This document shows, piece by piece, positions 1 to 6,434 of a stretch of 15,909 nucleotides of DNA. The translations under genes were made by a program, and so were the position numbers. The DNA is from JBMNQS01 sp050944255. GTDB taxonomy: Bacteria; Bacillota; Clostridia; Christensenellales; Maliibacteriaceae. Location of the stretch: positions 1 through 15,909 of the forward strand of contig JBMNQS010000054.1 in assembly GCA_050944255.1 (NCBI GenBank). Direction: 5' to 3'. Position 1 is the stretch's first letter. Every line of letters begins with the position of its first letter. The notes beneath the pieces were generated by a model that saw nothing but the letters and a program-made list of their open reading frames with translations, had not been told where the DNA came from and made no database searches.

Positions 1-952
1 CATCGCCTATGATGCAGTTGTTCGACGGGATGTTTTTGCTGATCTCCGCCGGATCGATGTCGATCTGCAGCACCTGCCGTCCACTGGAAAACTCGGATTT
101 CTTGCCGGTGGCCCTGTCGGAAAACCGGGCGCCCACCGCGATGAGAAGATCGCTTTCGTAGAGGGCCTTGGTGGCCGCGTAGCGCCCGTGCATGCCCACC
201 ATGCCAAGGAACCGGGGATGCGCGGAAGGCACGGCGGAAAGCCCCATCATGCTGGCGCCGATCGGCGCGTCGATCCTCTCGGCGAACGCCTGCAGCTCGC
301 TGGACGCGCCTGCTATCACCACGCCGCCGCCGCAGTAGATAAAGGGCCGCTTCGCCTTTTGGATCATTTCCACCGCCCGCTGCACCTGCTCGCAGCAGAC
401 CGGGGTCTCCTCCCTGGGCGCCGGGACGGCGCGCTCATATTCAGCCTGCCCGGTCTGCACGTCCTTGGGCACGTCGATGAGCACGGGCCCGGGCCTGCCG
501 GATCGGGCCACGTGGAAAGCCTCCCGGATGGTGTCGGCCAGCGTTTCCACATCCCTGACGATGTAGTTGTGCTTGGTGATGGGCATGGTGACCCCGGCGA
601 TATCCACCTCCTGGAAGCTGTCGCGTCCCAAAAGGCCGGTGGCCACGTTGCCGGTGATGGCCACCAGCGGCGTGCTGTCCAGGTACGCCGCGGCAATGCC
701 TGTCACAAGATTCGTGGCGCCGGGTCCGGAGGTGGCCATCACCACGCCCACCTTGCCGCTTACCCGCGCATAGCCGTCCGCCGCGTGGGCGGCGCCCTGC
801 TCATGGCAGGTGACGTAGTGGGTAATCCGGTCGCTGTGCTTGAACAGTTCGTCGTAGATGTTCAGCACCGCGCCGCCCGGATAGCCAAACACCGTATCCA
901 CGCCCTGTTCGAGCAGGCACTCGATGATGATCTGCGATCCTGTCAATTTCAT
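1..952 (-). CDS. ilvB: acetolactate synthase large subunit, 3' end cut by window edge
   Basis: Thiamine-diphosphate enzyme that condenses two pyruvates (or pyruvate and 2-oxobutyrate) in the first common step of valine, leucine and isoleucine synthesis. About 317 N-terminal codons are present of a family length near 550-570. The N-terminal ThDP-binding domain shows GYPGGAVLNIYDEL from residue 23, the catalytic Glu51 in the CHEQGAAHAADGYAR segment, TSGPGATN near residue 74 and GRDSFQEVD near residue 108. The central domain (VGARFSDR and QIDIDPAEI) then starts before the edge. The ATG at 952-950 has AGAGAGG about 9 nt upstream. Expression is probably set by the leader peptide and attenuator at 1037-1272. 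Small-subunit ilvN or other ilv genes may follow to the left, outside the window. The identification is secure; whether it is the only large-subunit paralogue cannot be seen. Confidence 0.96.
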   Translation of the reverse strand, partial: MKLTGSQIIIECLLEQGVDTVFGYPGGAVLNIYDELFKHSDRITHYVTCHEQGAAHAADGYARVSGKVGVVMATSGPGATNLVTGIAAAYLDSTPLVAITGNVATGLLGRDSFQEVDIAGVTMPITKHNYIVRDVETLADTIREAFHVARSGRPGPVLIDVPKDVQTGQAEYERAVPAPREETPVCCEQVQRAVEMIQKAKRPFIYCGGGVVIAGASSELQAFAERIDAPIGASMMGLSAVPSAHPRFLGMVGMHGRYAATKALYESDLLIAVGARFSDRATGKKSEFSSGRQVLQIDIDPAEISKNIPSNNCIIGD

Positions 953-1036
953 GTCTCGATTCCTCTCTACAGGTCCAAAGTATTACGCCGCCATGACAAT
1001 ACGGGTTTCGCCCGCCGCCGGGCGAGTCATCGCTTC

Positions 1037-1079
1037 AAACAAAAAGCCCTGCAGTGAATCGGCATTCACTGCAGGGCTT
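1037..1079 (-). terminator. attenuator terminator in the ilvB leader
   Basis: On the minus strand a perfect 16-bp stem (arms 1079-1064 and 1059-1044, containing AAGCCCTGCAGTGAAT) closes a 4-nt loop (1063-1060). It runs into a T-rich tail of TTTTTGTTT. It lies between the leader peptide stop (1097) and ilvB (952), so a transcript from the promoter at 1272-1244 must pass it before reaching ilvB. The upstream segment 1128-1119 (GGCGAACTGC) can pair with 1072-1061 (GCAGTGAATGCC) as GGCG plus ACTGC helices around a small internal loop, which would destroy the terminator. That alternative pairing is an inference by eye. Confidence 0.85.
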
Positions 1080-1096
1080 CTTACGCTGATTTTGTA

Positions 1097-1207
1097 TCAG
1101 ATGCACCCTCTATTTACAGCAGTTCGCCAATCCACACTATCAACCCGGACTACAAGGAGCAGTCCGAGTACGATAATAAGGATAGCGATAATGCTTGCAA
1201 ACGGCAT
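1097..1207 (-). CDS. branched-chain amino acid leader peptide (attenuation)
   Basis: A 36-residue ORF beginning MPFAS. Residues 6-22 read IIAILIIVLGLLLVVRV, so 14 of 17 codons are Ile, Leu or Val, all three products of the pathway controlled downstream. AAGGGG lies 14 nt before the ATG, which is a little far. The stop is 17 nt before the terminator hairpin. The promoter sits immediately upstream. This matches ilv/leu leader peptides known from enterobacteria and Lactococcus: stalling on scarce Ile-, Leu- or Val-tRNA would free the antiterminator. A 9-bp hairpin (1169-1143, one G-U pair) lies inside codons 14-22 and could act as the pause structure. A small membrane protein is the main alternative, since the segment is also hydrophobic, but codon content plus position favour a leader. 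Confidence 0.78.
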   Translation of the reverse strand: MPFASIIAILIIVLGLLLVVRVDSVDWRTAVNRGCI

Positions 1208-1243
1208 AAGTATGTTCCATTCCCCTTTTAGGAAATTTTCTAA

Positions 1244-1272
1244 TTTATAGCATGATGCATAAAGAATGTCAA
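1244..1272 (-). promoter_or_regulatory. sigma-A promoter of the ilv leader/ilvB
   Basis: Minus-strand TTGACA (1272-1267), a 17-nt spacer and TATAAA (1249-1244), with an extended -10 TG at 1252-1251. The start of transcription should fall near 1237, leaving a short 5' UTR of about 30 nt before the leader peptide ATG at 1207. Confidence 0.85.
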
Positions 1273-1630
1273 GACTTATTTTATATTTATTCGGCAAAAA
1301 ATTTTTGGTTCCGCCTCCGAAAAAAGGAACGGACAGGCTGTTCTCAGCCGCAAAATCTCCTCTGCGACGCTTCGCCGCCGTTTGTTTCCCAAAACGGAAA
1401 AATCCGGTGAAGCCCGCGGCCTGCGGCCATTTCACAAGCGCCATTTAAAAAACGGACCGCGCAACAGTCTCTGCCCTCGGAACTCCGGCTAAAGCCGTAA
1501 AAACTTCTGAAACATTTGCGGAGCCTCTCTAAATATTTTTTAAAAAAGAATCGGCCGGCCTCACTTTTTCACGAACAGCCCGCCTGCGCCGGTTTATATT
1601 CCCCTCCCCGATCATAAATATCTGCAAAAA

Positions 1631-1681
1631 GGCCGCCATAGGTGGCCCCAGACTGTCAAAAAAGTTCTTTTTGGGGGTTAT
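1631..1681 (+). repeat. direct repeat copy A
   Basis: Begins GGCCGCCATAGGTGGCC, continues through an A-rich then T-rich stretch (GTCAAAAAAG, CTTTTTGGGGGTTAT). It matches copy B at 1927-1968 (GGCCGCCATAGGCGGCC, GTTAAAAATA, CTTTTGGAGGTTAT) with substitutions and one short deletion. Both start with a GGCCGCC..GGYGGCC palindrome. Confidence 0.55.
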
Positions 1682-1926
1682 TAGGGGGCCGAAGCCCCCT
1701 AATCTAAATTCCGTGGGCAAGGCTGCGAGCCGCAGCGAGCGTTTCGAAGGCAACCGCCGAAGGCGGCTCTTGGCCGCAGATCGACATGCGCGGCCGCAGC
1801 ACAGGCCTGCCCTTTAGGGTGCTCCTTTCAGGGTTTTCCGGCCGCTGCAAAAACCTACCTATCCGTTTTTGCAGCAGGAAAATCCCTGGCATGCCCGTCA
1901 AAAAACAAAGTTTTTTGACGGCCTCA

Positions 1927-1968
1927 GGCCGCCATAGGCGGCCCGTTAAAAATACTTTTGGAGGTTAT
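1927..1968 (+). repeat. direct repeat copy B
   Basis: Second diverged copy of the unit at 1631-1681, about 296 bases downstream in the same orientation. It is preceded directly by a 12-bp hairpin (1895-1921) containing CCGTCAAAAAAC and its complement. A family of dispersed, palindromic non-coding repeats is the likeliest reading. Confidence 0.55.
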
Positions 1969-2002
1969 AGGCAGCCAATAAAGGCTTTGCCCAATATTCA
2001 CA

Positions 2003-4147
2003 TTAAAACAGGTGCTTTTTGATACCGGAAACCATGTAAGCCATGAAGCAGAAAACCGACACCAAAAGGGAGAGCCTTTCCGCCTTGCGGTATACGCGCC
2101 AGCGGTTTTTGGCGGCGTTCACCTTATCGGCGGAGCGTCCGCCGGTGCGGTACACGGTGAGAATTTCCCGGAGGCCAACGGCTTTCGCTCCCCCTCGCAG
2201 CAGATGCAGCCACAGCACGTAATCCTCATGGAAAAAGTCGGGTTTGAAGGGCTCTTCGGGCAGAATATCCCTTTTGATCAGCACGGTGGAATTGCCGATA
2301 AAATTCTCCTTCAAAAGCTGTTTATACGTGATCTGCGAGGGCACCAGATACGGCCGGCGCACGGTATGCCCGCGCCAGTCCACAAAGCTGTAGCTGGTGG
2401 CGCAGATATCGGCGCCATCCATCACCGAAAGCTGGCGCTGGAGTTTATCGGCGCGCCACAGATCGTCCGCGTCAAGAAGCGCGATATAGCGGCCTTTGGC
2501 GGCGGCGATGCCCCGGTTGCGGGAGAAGCCCACGCCGCCGTTGCGCTGGTTTTCAAGAAGCGTGACGCGCTCGTCGGCCGCGGCCAGTGCGCGCACCAAT
2601 TCCGGCGTGCCGTCCGTGGAGCCGTCGTCCACCACGATCACTTCGATGTTATCCACCGTCTGGGCCAACGCGCTTTGGATGGATTCCTCGATGGTCGGCG
2701 CCGAATTGTACGCGGGCACCACCACAGAGACCAGCGGCGGCGCCCCCTCCCGCCGGTGCATGTCCCCGACCTCTTTGAGCGGGCTTCCCACCGGGTACAT
2801 GGCGGTGGTCTGGCCATCCTCGATACCCTCGGTGCTCTGGGAGAAAAAGATGATCTTCAGCGTCGTTAAAATGAGCCGGATATCCATCAGCACACTGTAG
2901 TTTTCGATGTAGGTCAGGTCCATCTTCAGCTTGTCGTAGGGCGTGGTGTTGTACTGGCCCATCACCTGTGCGTAGCCGGTCAGCCCCGCCTTGACTTTCA
3001 GCCGGAAGGAAAACTCGGGCATGCTCCGCTCGTATTTACGGGCGATCTCCGGACGCTCGGGCCGGGGACCCACCAGGCTCATATCGCCCTTTAGGATATT
3101 GAACAGCTGCGGCAGTTCGTCCATGCGGACTTTGCGCATAAAGCGGCCCACCGGCGTGATGCGCTCATCGTGCTTGGACGAGAGCTGCGCGCCGTTTTTC
3201 TCGGCGCCCACGATCATACTGCGGAACTTATAGAGGTCAAACTGCCTTGCGCCGCAGGTCAGCCGCTTTTGCTTGTAGATCACCGGACCGCCGTCGCCGC
3301 TCTTGATGGCGATGGCCAGCGCGGCCATAACAGGCGCCGTGACGATAATGCCCAGCACGGCAAAAACAAGGTCTATGGCCCGCTTAACGATGCGGCGCTG
3401 CACGGTAAGGCCCGTATTGCGGTGCACCAGAAGCGGCGTATCAAACAGATTGACCTCCCGGCCGCCGCGGACGATGACGTCGGAAATGCTGGGGGTCAGG
3501 TAGACGCGCTTGGAGCGCTTATAGCAGTATTTCAGGATTTCGTTTCGGATGGCCGCGGGCAGGTCGCAGAGGATGACCGACTCAAAATCGTCCGATCTTT
3601 TACAGATTTCCTCGGTACCCTCACGCACGTGCAGCACCGCGCAGATATCGTACTTTTCGGCGCGGGTGGCCATTTTGTAGATGAGGCTCTCGGCGCTGTT
3701 GTGGTCCTCGTAGACCAGCAGCATCCGGTGGGGCGGAAAAAACCGCTCGAACACTTTATTGGCAAAGGGCGCCCAGACGCACAGAAGGACAAAATCGATC
3801 AGCGTCAGATAAAACAGAGGAACGATAGAAACCACTTTGGCCGTCAGCAGGCTTGTCTGAATCCAGATGAATAAATTGGTGAAAATGACCGACAAAGTGC
3901 CCGAGAAAATCAAATCCCCCGGCCGGCTGGTGCCCACACGGTAGCCGCCGTAGACACGGTTGAACAAAAAGAGCACCAGAGCGTAAACCGAGTGCACCAG
4001 CAAATTGCCCTTGGTCCAGAATCTCCGGCTGATGAAATCGGCGTAGCAAAGTTCCCACGCAATGACCCATCCCGCTATCATGGCGGCCCATATCAGCAGC
4101 GAAACGAGAGAAAGGATGAAGTTTTTATAACTCTGCTTTTCGTTCAT
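2003..4147 (-). CDS. fused polyprenyl-phosphate sugar-1-phosphate transferase and GT2 glycosyltransferase
   Basis: A 714-residue bifunctional membrane protein for surface polysaccharide assembly. Residues 10-130 hold about four membrane segments, then a degenerate CoA-binding-like region (140-240) as in WbaP/WcaJ large phosphoglycosyl transferases. Residues 250-435 are the bacterial sugar transferase domain: a membrane hairpin (258-282), YKFRSM (306), DELPQLFNILKGDMSLVGPRPE (343-364) and KAGLTGYAQV. This domain moves a hexose-1-phosphate from a nucleotide sugar to undecaprenyl phosphate. After a linker, residues 472-690 form a GT-A fold GT2 domain with VSVVVPAYN (473), DDGSTDGT (507) and a DxDD motif at 559-562 binding UDP/metal. 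The gene starts at ATG 4147 with AAGGAA 8 nt upstream. Such enzymes are usually separate genes; here the priming and probably the second sugar transfer are joined. Which sugars are used cannot be told. Confidence 0.92.
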   Translation of the reverse strand: MNEKQSYKNFILSLVSLLIWAAMIAGWVIAWELCYADFISRRFWTKGNLLVHSVYALVLFLFNRVYGGYRVGTSRPGDLIFSGTLSVIFTNLFIWIQTSLLTAKVVSIVPLFYLTLIDFVLLCVWAPFANKVFERFFPPHRMLLVYEDHNSAESLIYKMATRAEKYDICAVLHVREGTEEICKRSDDFESVILCDLPAAIRNEILKYCYKRSKRVYLTPSISDVIVRGGREVNLFDTPLLVHRNTGLTVQRRIVKRAIDLVFAVLGIIVTAPVMAALAIAIKSGDGGPVIYKQKRLTCGARQFDLYKFRSMIVGAEKNGAQLSSKHDERITPVGRFMRKVRMDELPQLFNILKGDMSLVGPRPERPEIARKYERSMPEFSFRLKVKAGLTGYAQVMGQYNTTPYDKLKMDLTYIENYSVLMDIRLILTTLKIIFFSQSTEGIEDGQTTAMYPVGSPLKEVGDMHRREGAPPLVSVVVPAYNSAPTIEESIQSALAQTVDNIEVIVVDDGSTDGTPELVRALAAADERVTLLENQRNGGVGFSRNRGIAAAKGRYIALLDADDLWRADKLQRQLSVMDGADICATSYSFVDWRGHTVRRPYLVPSQITYKQLLKENFIGNSTVLIKRDILPEEPFKPDFFHEDYVLWLHLLRGGAKAVGLREILTVYRTGGRSADKVNAAKNRWRVYRKAERLSLLVSVFCFMAYMVSGIKKHLF

Positions 4148-4186
4148 ACACGATTCCTTCGCGGTTTTGATCGGATATACGCAGTT

Positions 4187-4216
4187 ATTGTAACAGAAAC
4201 ACCTGTCCGTTACAAT
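4187..4216 (-). promoter_or_regulatory. promoter with symmetric inverted repeat before the PGT-GT2 gene
   Basis: Minus-strand TTGTAA (4215-4210), a 17-nt spacer and TACAAT (4192-4187). The same bases form a perfect 8-bp inverted repeat, ATTGTAAC (4187-4194) and GTTACAAT (4209-4216) separated by 14 nt. The -35/-10 pair therefore reads the same on both strands. It could be a bidirectional promoter, or an operator spanning the promoter. There is about 40 nt from the -10 to the ATG at 4147. Confidence 0.5.
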
Positions 4217-4418
4217 CCGAAAAAGTCTTTTTATGCGGTACCGGTCAAACGCTTAAAGCGGTTCTTCCCCGCGTTCAGGCAGGCTGTTCCAGCGATCTCC
4301 CGCCGGCCCACATAGATAAACACAAAAAAAAAGATATGTCCATTCTAACACATCCTTTGAGGTATGGCATTGTCTTATCGGCACCTCAGTAAGCCGCCCT
4401 TATCAGCACAAGCAAAGC

Positions 4419-4449
4419 GCCCCTCGCATCGTGAACCGATGCGAAGGGC
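4419..4449 (-). terminator. hairpin terminator after the nitroreductase gene
   Basis: Arms 4419-4431 and 4437-4449 form a 13-position stem (one mismatch) containing TCGCATCG/CGATGCGA with a 5-nt loop. On the minus strand the tail is only GCTTTGCTTG, so termination may be partial. On the plus strand it is followed shortly by six T residues (4454-4460). It lies 25 nt past the nitroreductase stop. Confidence 0.6.
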
Positions 4450-4474
4450 CGCCGTTTTTTCTGTTACCGCCTCT

Positions 4475-5224
4475 TCAGCGGATATGCGCCGTAATGACGT
4501 AATGCTTCTGTCTTTGAGAAAGTGCTTCTTCCACCTCGAACTCCACCGCGCCGCCGTGGTGCGCCGCGGCAAGGGCCAAATGGCAAAGCGCGATACCCAT
4601 ATCCACCTGGGTCATATGCGGAAAGACTTTTTTCCTGGTCCACAGGCGGATATGCTGCGCGGTGCCGGTAAAATACCACGGCTGGCCGTTCATGGCCGAC
4701 GGGGCCAGGCGCACGGCTTCCAGCAGGTGGTCCGCGCCGGAGAAATCACGGATTTGGGTCATATCTTTGCGAATAAATTCATCCGCAGAGCGTTCCAGCG
4801 GCTCCTGCGGGCGGCCGAAGGCCAGAATCATCATACATTGCAGTTCCTCTTCCGTGGGCAGTATAACGACATCCTTGGGGCGGCAGGCGCCTTGATAGAC
4901 GCTGCCCAGACCGTTAGCGGTAAGCCACAGGCTCATCTGCTGAAGGATAAAGCCCGCGTTCAGATGCGCGCCGGGCGCGCTTTGGCCATAGAGAGCCATG
5001 TAGTGCGGCGCTTTGATTTTAAACAGGCCGCGCACTTGGTCTTGATCCAGGATCACCACTTTGACGCGCAGGATGGGGCTTATGGCCTCAAAGGCTTTGA
5101 CCTGTTCCTCTATGCTGCGCAGCATCGCCGGCTCCAGCGCGCGCTGTGAAAATTCACGCACGGACTTGCGGGTAAATATCTTGTCGTACAGGGACTTTGT
5201 TTCAACGGATTCCAATGGGCGCAT
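4475..5224 (-). CDS. nitroreductase family protein (TM1586-like, internally duplicated)
   Basis: A flavin-dependent NAD(P)H oxidoreductase-type protein of 246-249 residues; the substrate is unknown. The N-terminal FTRKSVREF (residues 17-25) is the FMN-phosphate-binding RxSxR signature of nitroreductases. GAHLNAGFILQQMSLWLTANGLGSVYQG (about 85-112) is the typical dimer/FMN helix, and a second half repeats the plan (LLEAVRLAPSAMNGQPW, a classic flavin-site motif at about 168-184). This looks like the single-chain 'putative TM nitroreductase' subfamily. Start choice is open. The ATG at 5224 has GGGG directly against it, while a TTG at codon 4 (5215) sits 9 nt after AAGGGG and is the better fit. 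It stands alone between terminators of both neighbours. Confidence 0.85.
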   Translation of the reverse strand: MRPLESVETKSLYDKIFTRKSVREFSQRALEPAMLRSIEEQVKAFEAISPILRVKVVILDQDQVRGLFKIKAPHYMALYGQSAPGAHLNAGFILQQMSLWLTANGLGSVYQGACRPKDVVILPTEEELQCMMILAFGRPQEPLERSADEFIRKDMTQIRDFSGADHLLEAVRLAPSAMNGQPWYFTGTAQHIRLWTRKKVFPHMTQVDMGIALCHLALAAAHHGGAVEFEVEEALSQRQKHYVITAHIR

Positions 5225-5312
5225 CCCCTTTCCGGATTTGGGCTGACCATCTTATTCGCTACATAGCATTTCTATTCCTTCGGCTGCAGACAATTGTCAT
5301 GAAATCGTAAAA

Positions 5313-5343
5313 AAGGACGTTTTATTCGGATTAAAACGTCCTT
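5313..5343 (-). terminator. Rho-independent terminator of the MerR gene
   Basis: A perfect 12-bp stem (AAGGACGTTTTA with its complement, arms 5343-5332 and 5324-5313) with a 7-nt loop. On the minus strand it runs into TTTTTT. It lies 30 nt past the stop of the TipA-like regulator and ahead of the nitroreductase, so the two are separate units. Confidence 0.88.
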
Positions 5344-5372
5344 CTTGTCATAGGCGCAGGTATTAGCAGGTA

Positions 5373-6134
5373 TTACTTGCAGTAAATCGCAAGGGCGTCC
5401 CTGAGAAATACGGCGCCGCCGGGAACGATATCGTTGTAGTAGGCGGCAAAGCGCTCGTCGTCCACGTACATCTGCCCGATGTTCCTATGCGCCTCTTTGC
5501 TGTAGCCTCCCCAGAAAAAGGTGAGCCAGCGGTGATGCAGATCACAGGCCTTTTGGGCCAGCTCCCCCGCCGGATCGCCGGATCGCGCCGCGGCCTTAAG
5601 CGTTTCATTGAACTGCCTCGACAGTTCTTCCACAGCCGCCATCTGCTCTTTTGTAGCGCCTTTGATCCTGGCACCCGCCGCGTCTACGGCATCGTCTCCA
5701 TACAGGCTGCGCGCTTCCTTGCCGAACTTCTCCTCATTTTCGGCAATCATTCTGTCCTTAAAGCCCTCAAACTTCTCGTCATCACGCATATCGATCTCTC
5801 CTTTCTCATAGGCAATGGTTTTGCGCAGGGTCTCAATCAGGCCGTCCAGCTGTGCGCGCCGCGCTTCAAGCGCCGACATGTGCCGTAAAAGCGCCTGACC
5901 GGCATCAAAGGACGGGTCCGACAAGATGGCTTTGATTTCATCCAGCGGCAGGCCCAGGTGCCGGTAAAATAGGATCTGCTGCAGACGGTCCACCTCCGGC
6001 CGGCCATAGAGGCGATAACCTGACTGCGTGTTTCTTTGCGGCCGCAGCAAGCCGATCTCGTCGTAGTAATGGAGCGTCCGCTTGGAGACGCCCGCCAGCT
6101 TTGCCAATTGGCCTGCCGTGTAGCGCATATTCAT
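5373..6134 (-). CDS. TipA-like MerR-family transcriptional regulator
   Basis: A drug-sensing activator: an N-terminal winged helix-turn-helix bends promoter DNA and a C-terminal TipAS-type pocket senses small, often antibiotic, ligands. After the ATG come RYTAGQLAKLAGVSKRTLHYYDEIGLLRPQR (the MerR recognition region) and GYRLYG (wing). A dimerisation coiled coil follows (about residues 75-115), then the TipAS domain (about 120-250) with LSRQFNETL, HHRWLTFFWGGYSKEAH and YVDDERFAAYYND. The reading frame is open further upstream to 6176, but that part overlaps the promoter at 6176-6146. The real start is therefore ATG 6134 or ATG 6128, with a very short leader. No other target gene is adjacent; autoregulation is likely. 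Confidence 0.92.
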   Translation of the reverse strand: MNMRYTAGQLAKLAGVSKRTLHYYDEIGLLRPQRNTQSGYRLYGRPEVDRLQQILFYRHLGLPLDEIKAILSDPSFDAGQALLRHMSALEARRAQLDGLIETLRKTIAYEKGEIDMRDDEKFEGFKDRMIAENEEKFGKEARSLYGDDAVDAAGARIKGATKEQMAAVEELSRQFNETLKAAARSGDPAGELAQKACDLHHRWLTFFWGGYSKEAHRNIGQMYVDDERFAAYYNDIVPGGAVFLRDALAIYCK

Positions 6135-6145
6135 CACCCGAACAT

Positions 6146-6176
6146 AGGATAAACTATAACGCAGCGTTATAGTCAA
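6146..6176 (-). promoter_or_regulatory. MerR-type operator-promoter with 19-nt spacer
   Basis: Minus-strand TTGACT (6176-6171), a 19-nt spacer and TATCCT (6151-6146). A perfect dyad with 10-nt arms ACTATAACGC and GCGTTATAGT around one central base (6153-6173) lies between and over the elements. A long 19-nt spacer with a dyad is the hallmark of MerR-activated promoters, so the regulator at 5373-6134 should bind here and control itself. Confidence 0.88.
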
Positions 6177-6199
6177 GGCCTTTTTTCATTCTTTTTCAA

Positions 6200-6430
6200 G
6201 AAGGCACGAGAAAGGTGCCTCCGGCGGCCAAAAGGGGGCCTTCTTTGAAAAGAAGGCCCCCTTTGGAATCCCCCAAGAAACTTCACCACCGCAAGCTCTC
6301 GCTTGCGGGCAGGGTAACAATAAATGATGTCATCCCCCGCGAAGCGTATGAAAGTCTTTTGAGAGTTCTTAGAACCTTTTTCTTCCAGAAAAAGGTTCTA
6401 AGCGGGTTCCAAGGGCAGCGCCCTTGGATT
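6200..6430. repeat. cluster of five hairpins between the M24 and MerR genes
   Basis: Five stems in about 230 bases. They are 6202-6220 (6 bp), 6231-6264 (perfect 15 bp, TGAA loop), 6289-6308 (8 bp), 6368-6402 (perfect 16 bp, 3-nt loop) and 6408-6428 (perfect 9 bp). No ORF here has a ribosome binding site or a known product. The first stem past the M24 stop (6435) is 6428-6408. The 15-bp stem is followed on the minus strand by TTTT and could be the actual terminator. The density of palindromes exceeds what termination needs. Confidence 0.7.
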
Positions 6431-6434
6431 CGCA

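Larger units (their letters stand above)
1275..2002. other. hairpin-rich intergenic region, no convincing gene
   Basis: More than 700 bases with no ORF that has a ribosome binding site or a recognisable product. The hypothetical peptides here are low-complexity. The right half is full of palindromes: 1680-1703 (10-bp stem, CGAA loop), 1844-1875 (11-bp stem), 1895-1921 (12-bp stem, AAA loop) and 1927-1943 (7-bp stem). It also holds two diverged copies of a roughly 45-nt unit (1631-1681 and 1927-1968). It may contain the terminator of the glycosyltransferase gene that ends at 2003, but no hairpin directly after that stop has a clear T-tract. Confidence 0.6.
4148..4474. other. intergenic region upstream of the PGT-GT2 gene
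   Basis: About 327 bases without a gene. It contains the inverted-repeat promoter at 4187-4216 and the terminator-like hairpin at 4419-4449. A second minus-strand promoter candidate lies further up: ATGCCA, a 17-nt spacer, then TAGAAT around 4346-4351 with an upstream TG. It would give a leader near 180 nt. A run of nine A residues lies at about 4322-4333 on the plus strand. No riboswitch or leader peptide was recognised. Confidence 0.5.

Noticed and set aside
188..1057. Long plus-strand reading frame opposite ilvB
   Set aside because: It lies antisense to a clear ilvB frame and has a His/Gly/Arg-rich composition typical of GC-rich shadow frames. It has no ribosome binding site.
953..1260. 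T-box riboswitch upstream of ilvB
   Set aside because: No sequence like the T-box AGGGTGGNACCGCG antiterminator is found, and the transcript leader is occupied by a leader ORF.
1097..1444. A 115-residue gene including the leader peptide
   Set aside because: Its upstream part overlaps the promoter at 1272-1244 and has no ribosome binding site. Only the last 36 codons make sense as a leader peptide.
2012..3874. Plus-strand frames opposite the PGT-GT2 gene
   Set aside because: Shadows of the 714-codon gene; low-complexity His/Arg/Gly composition and no family motifs.
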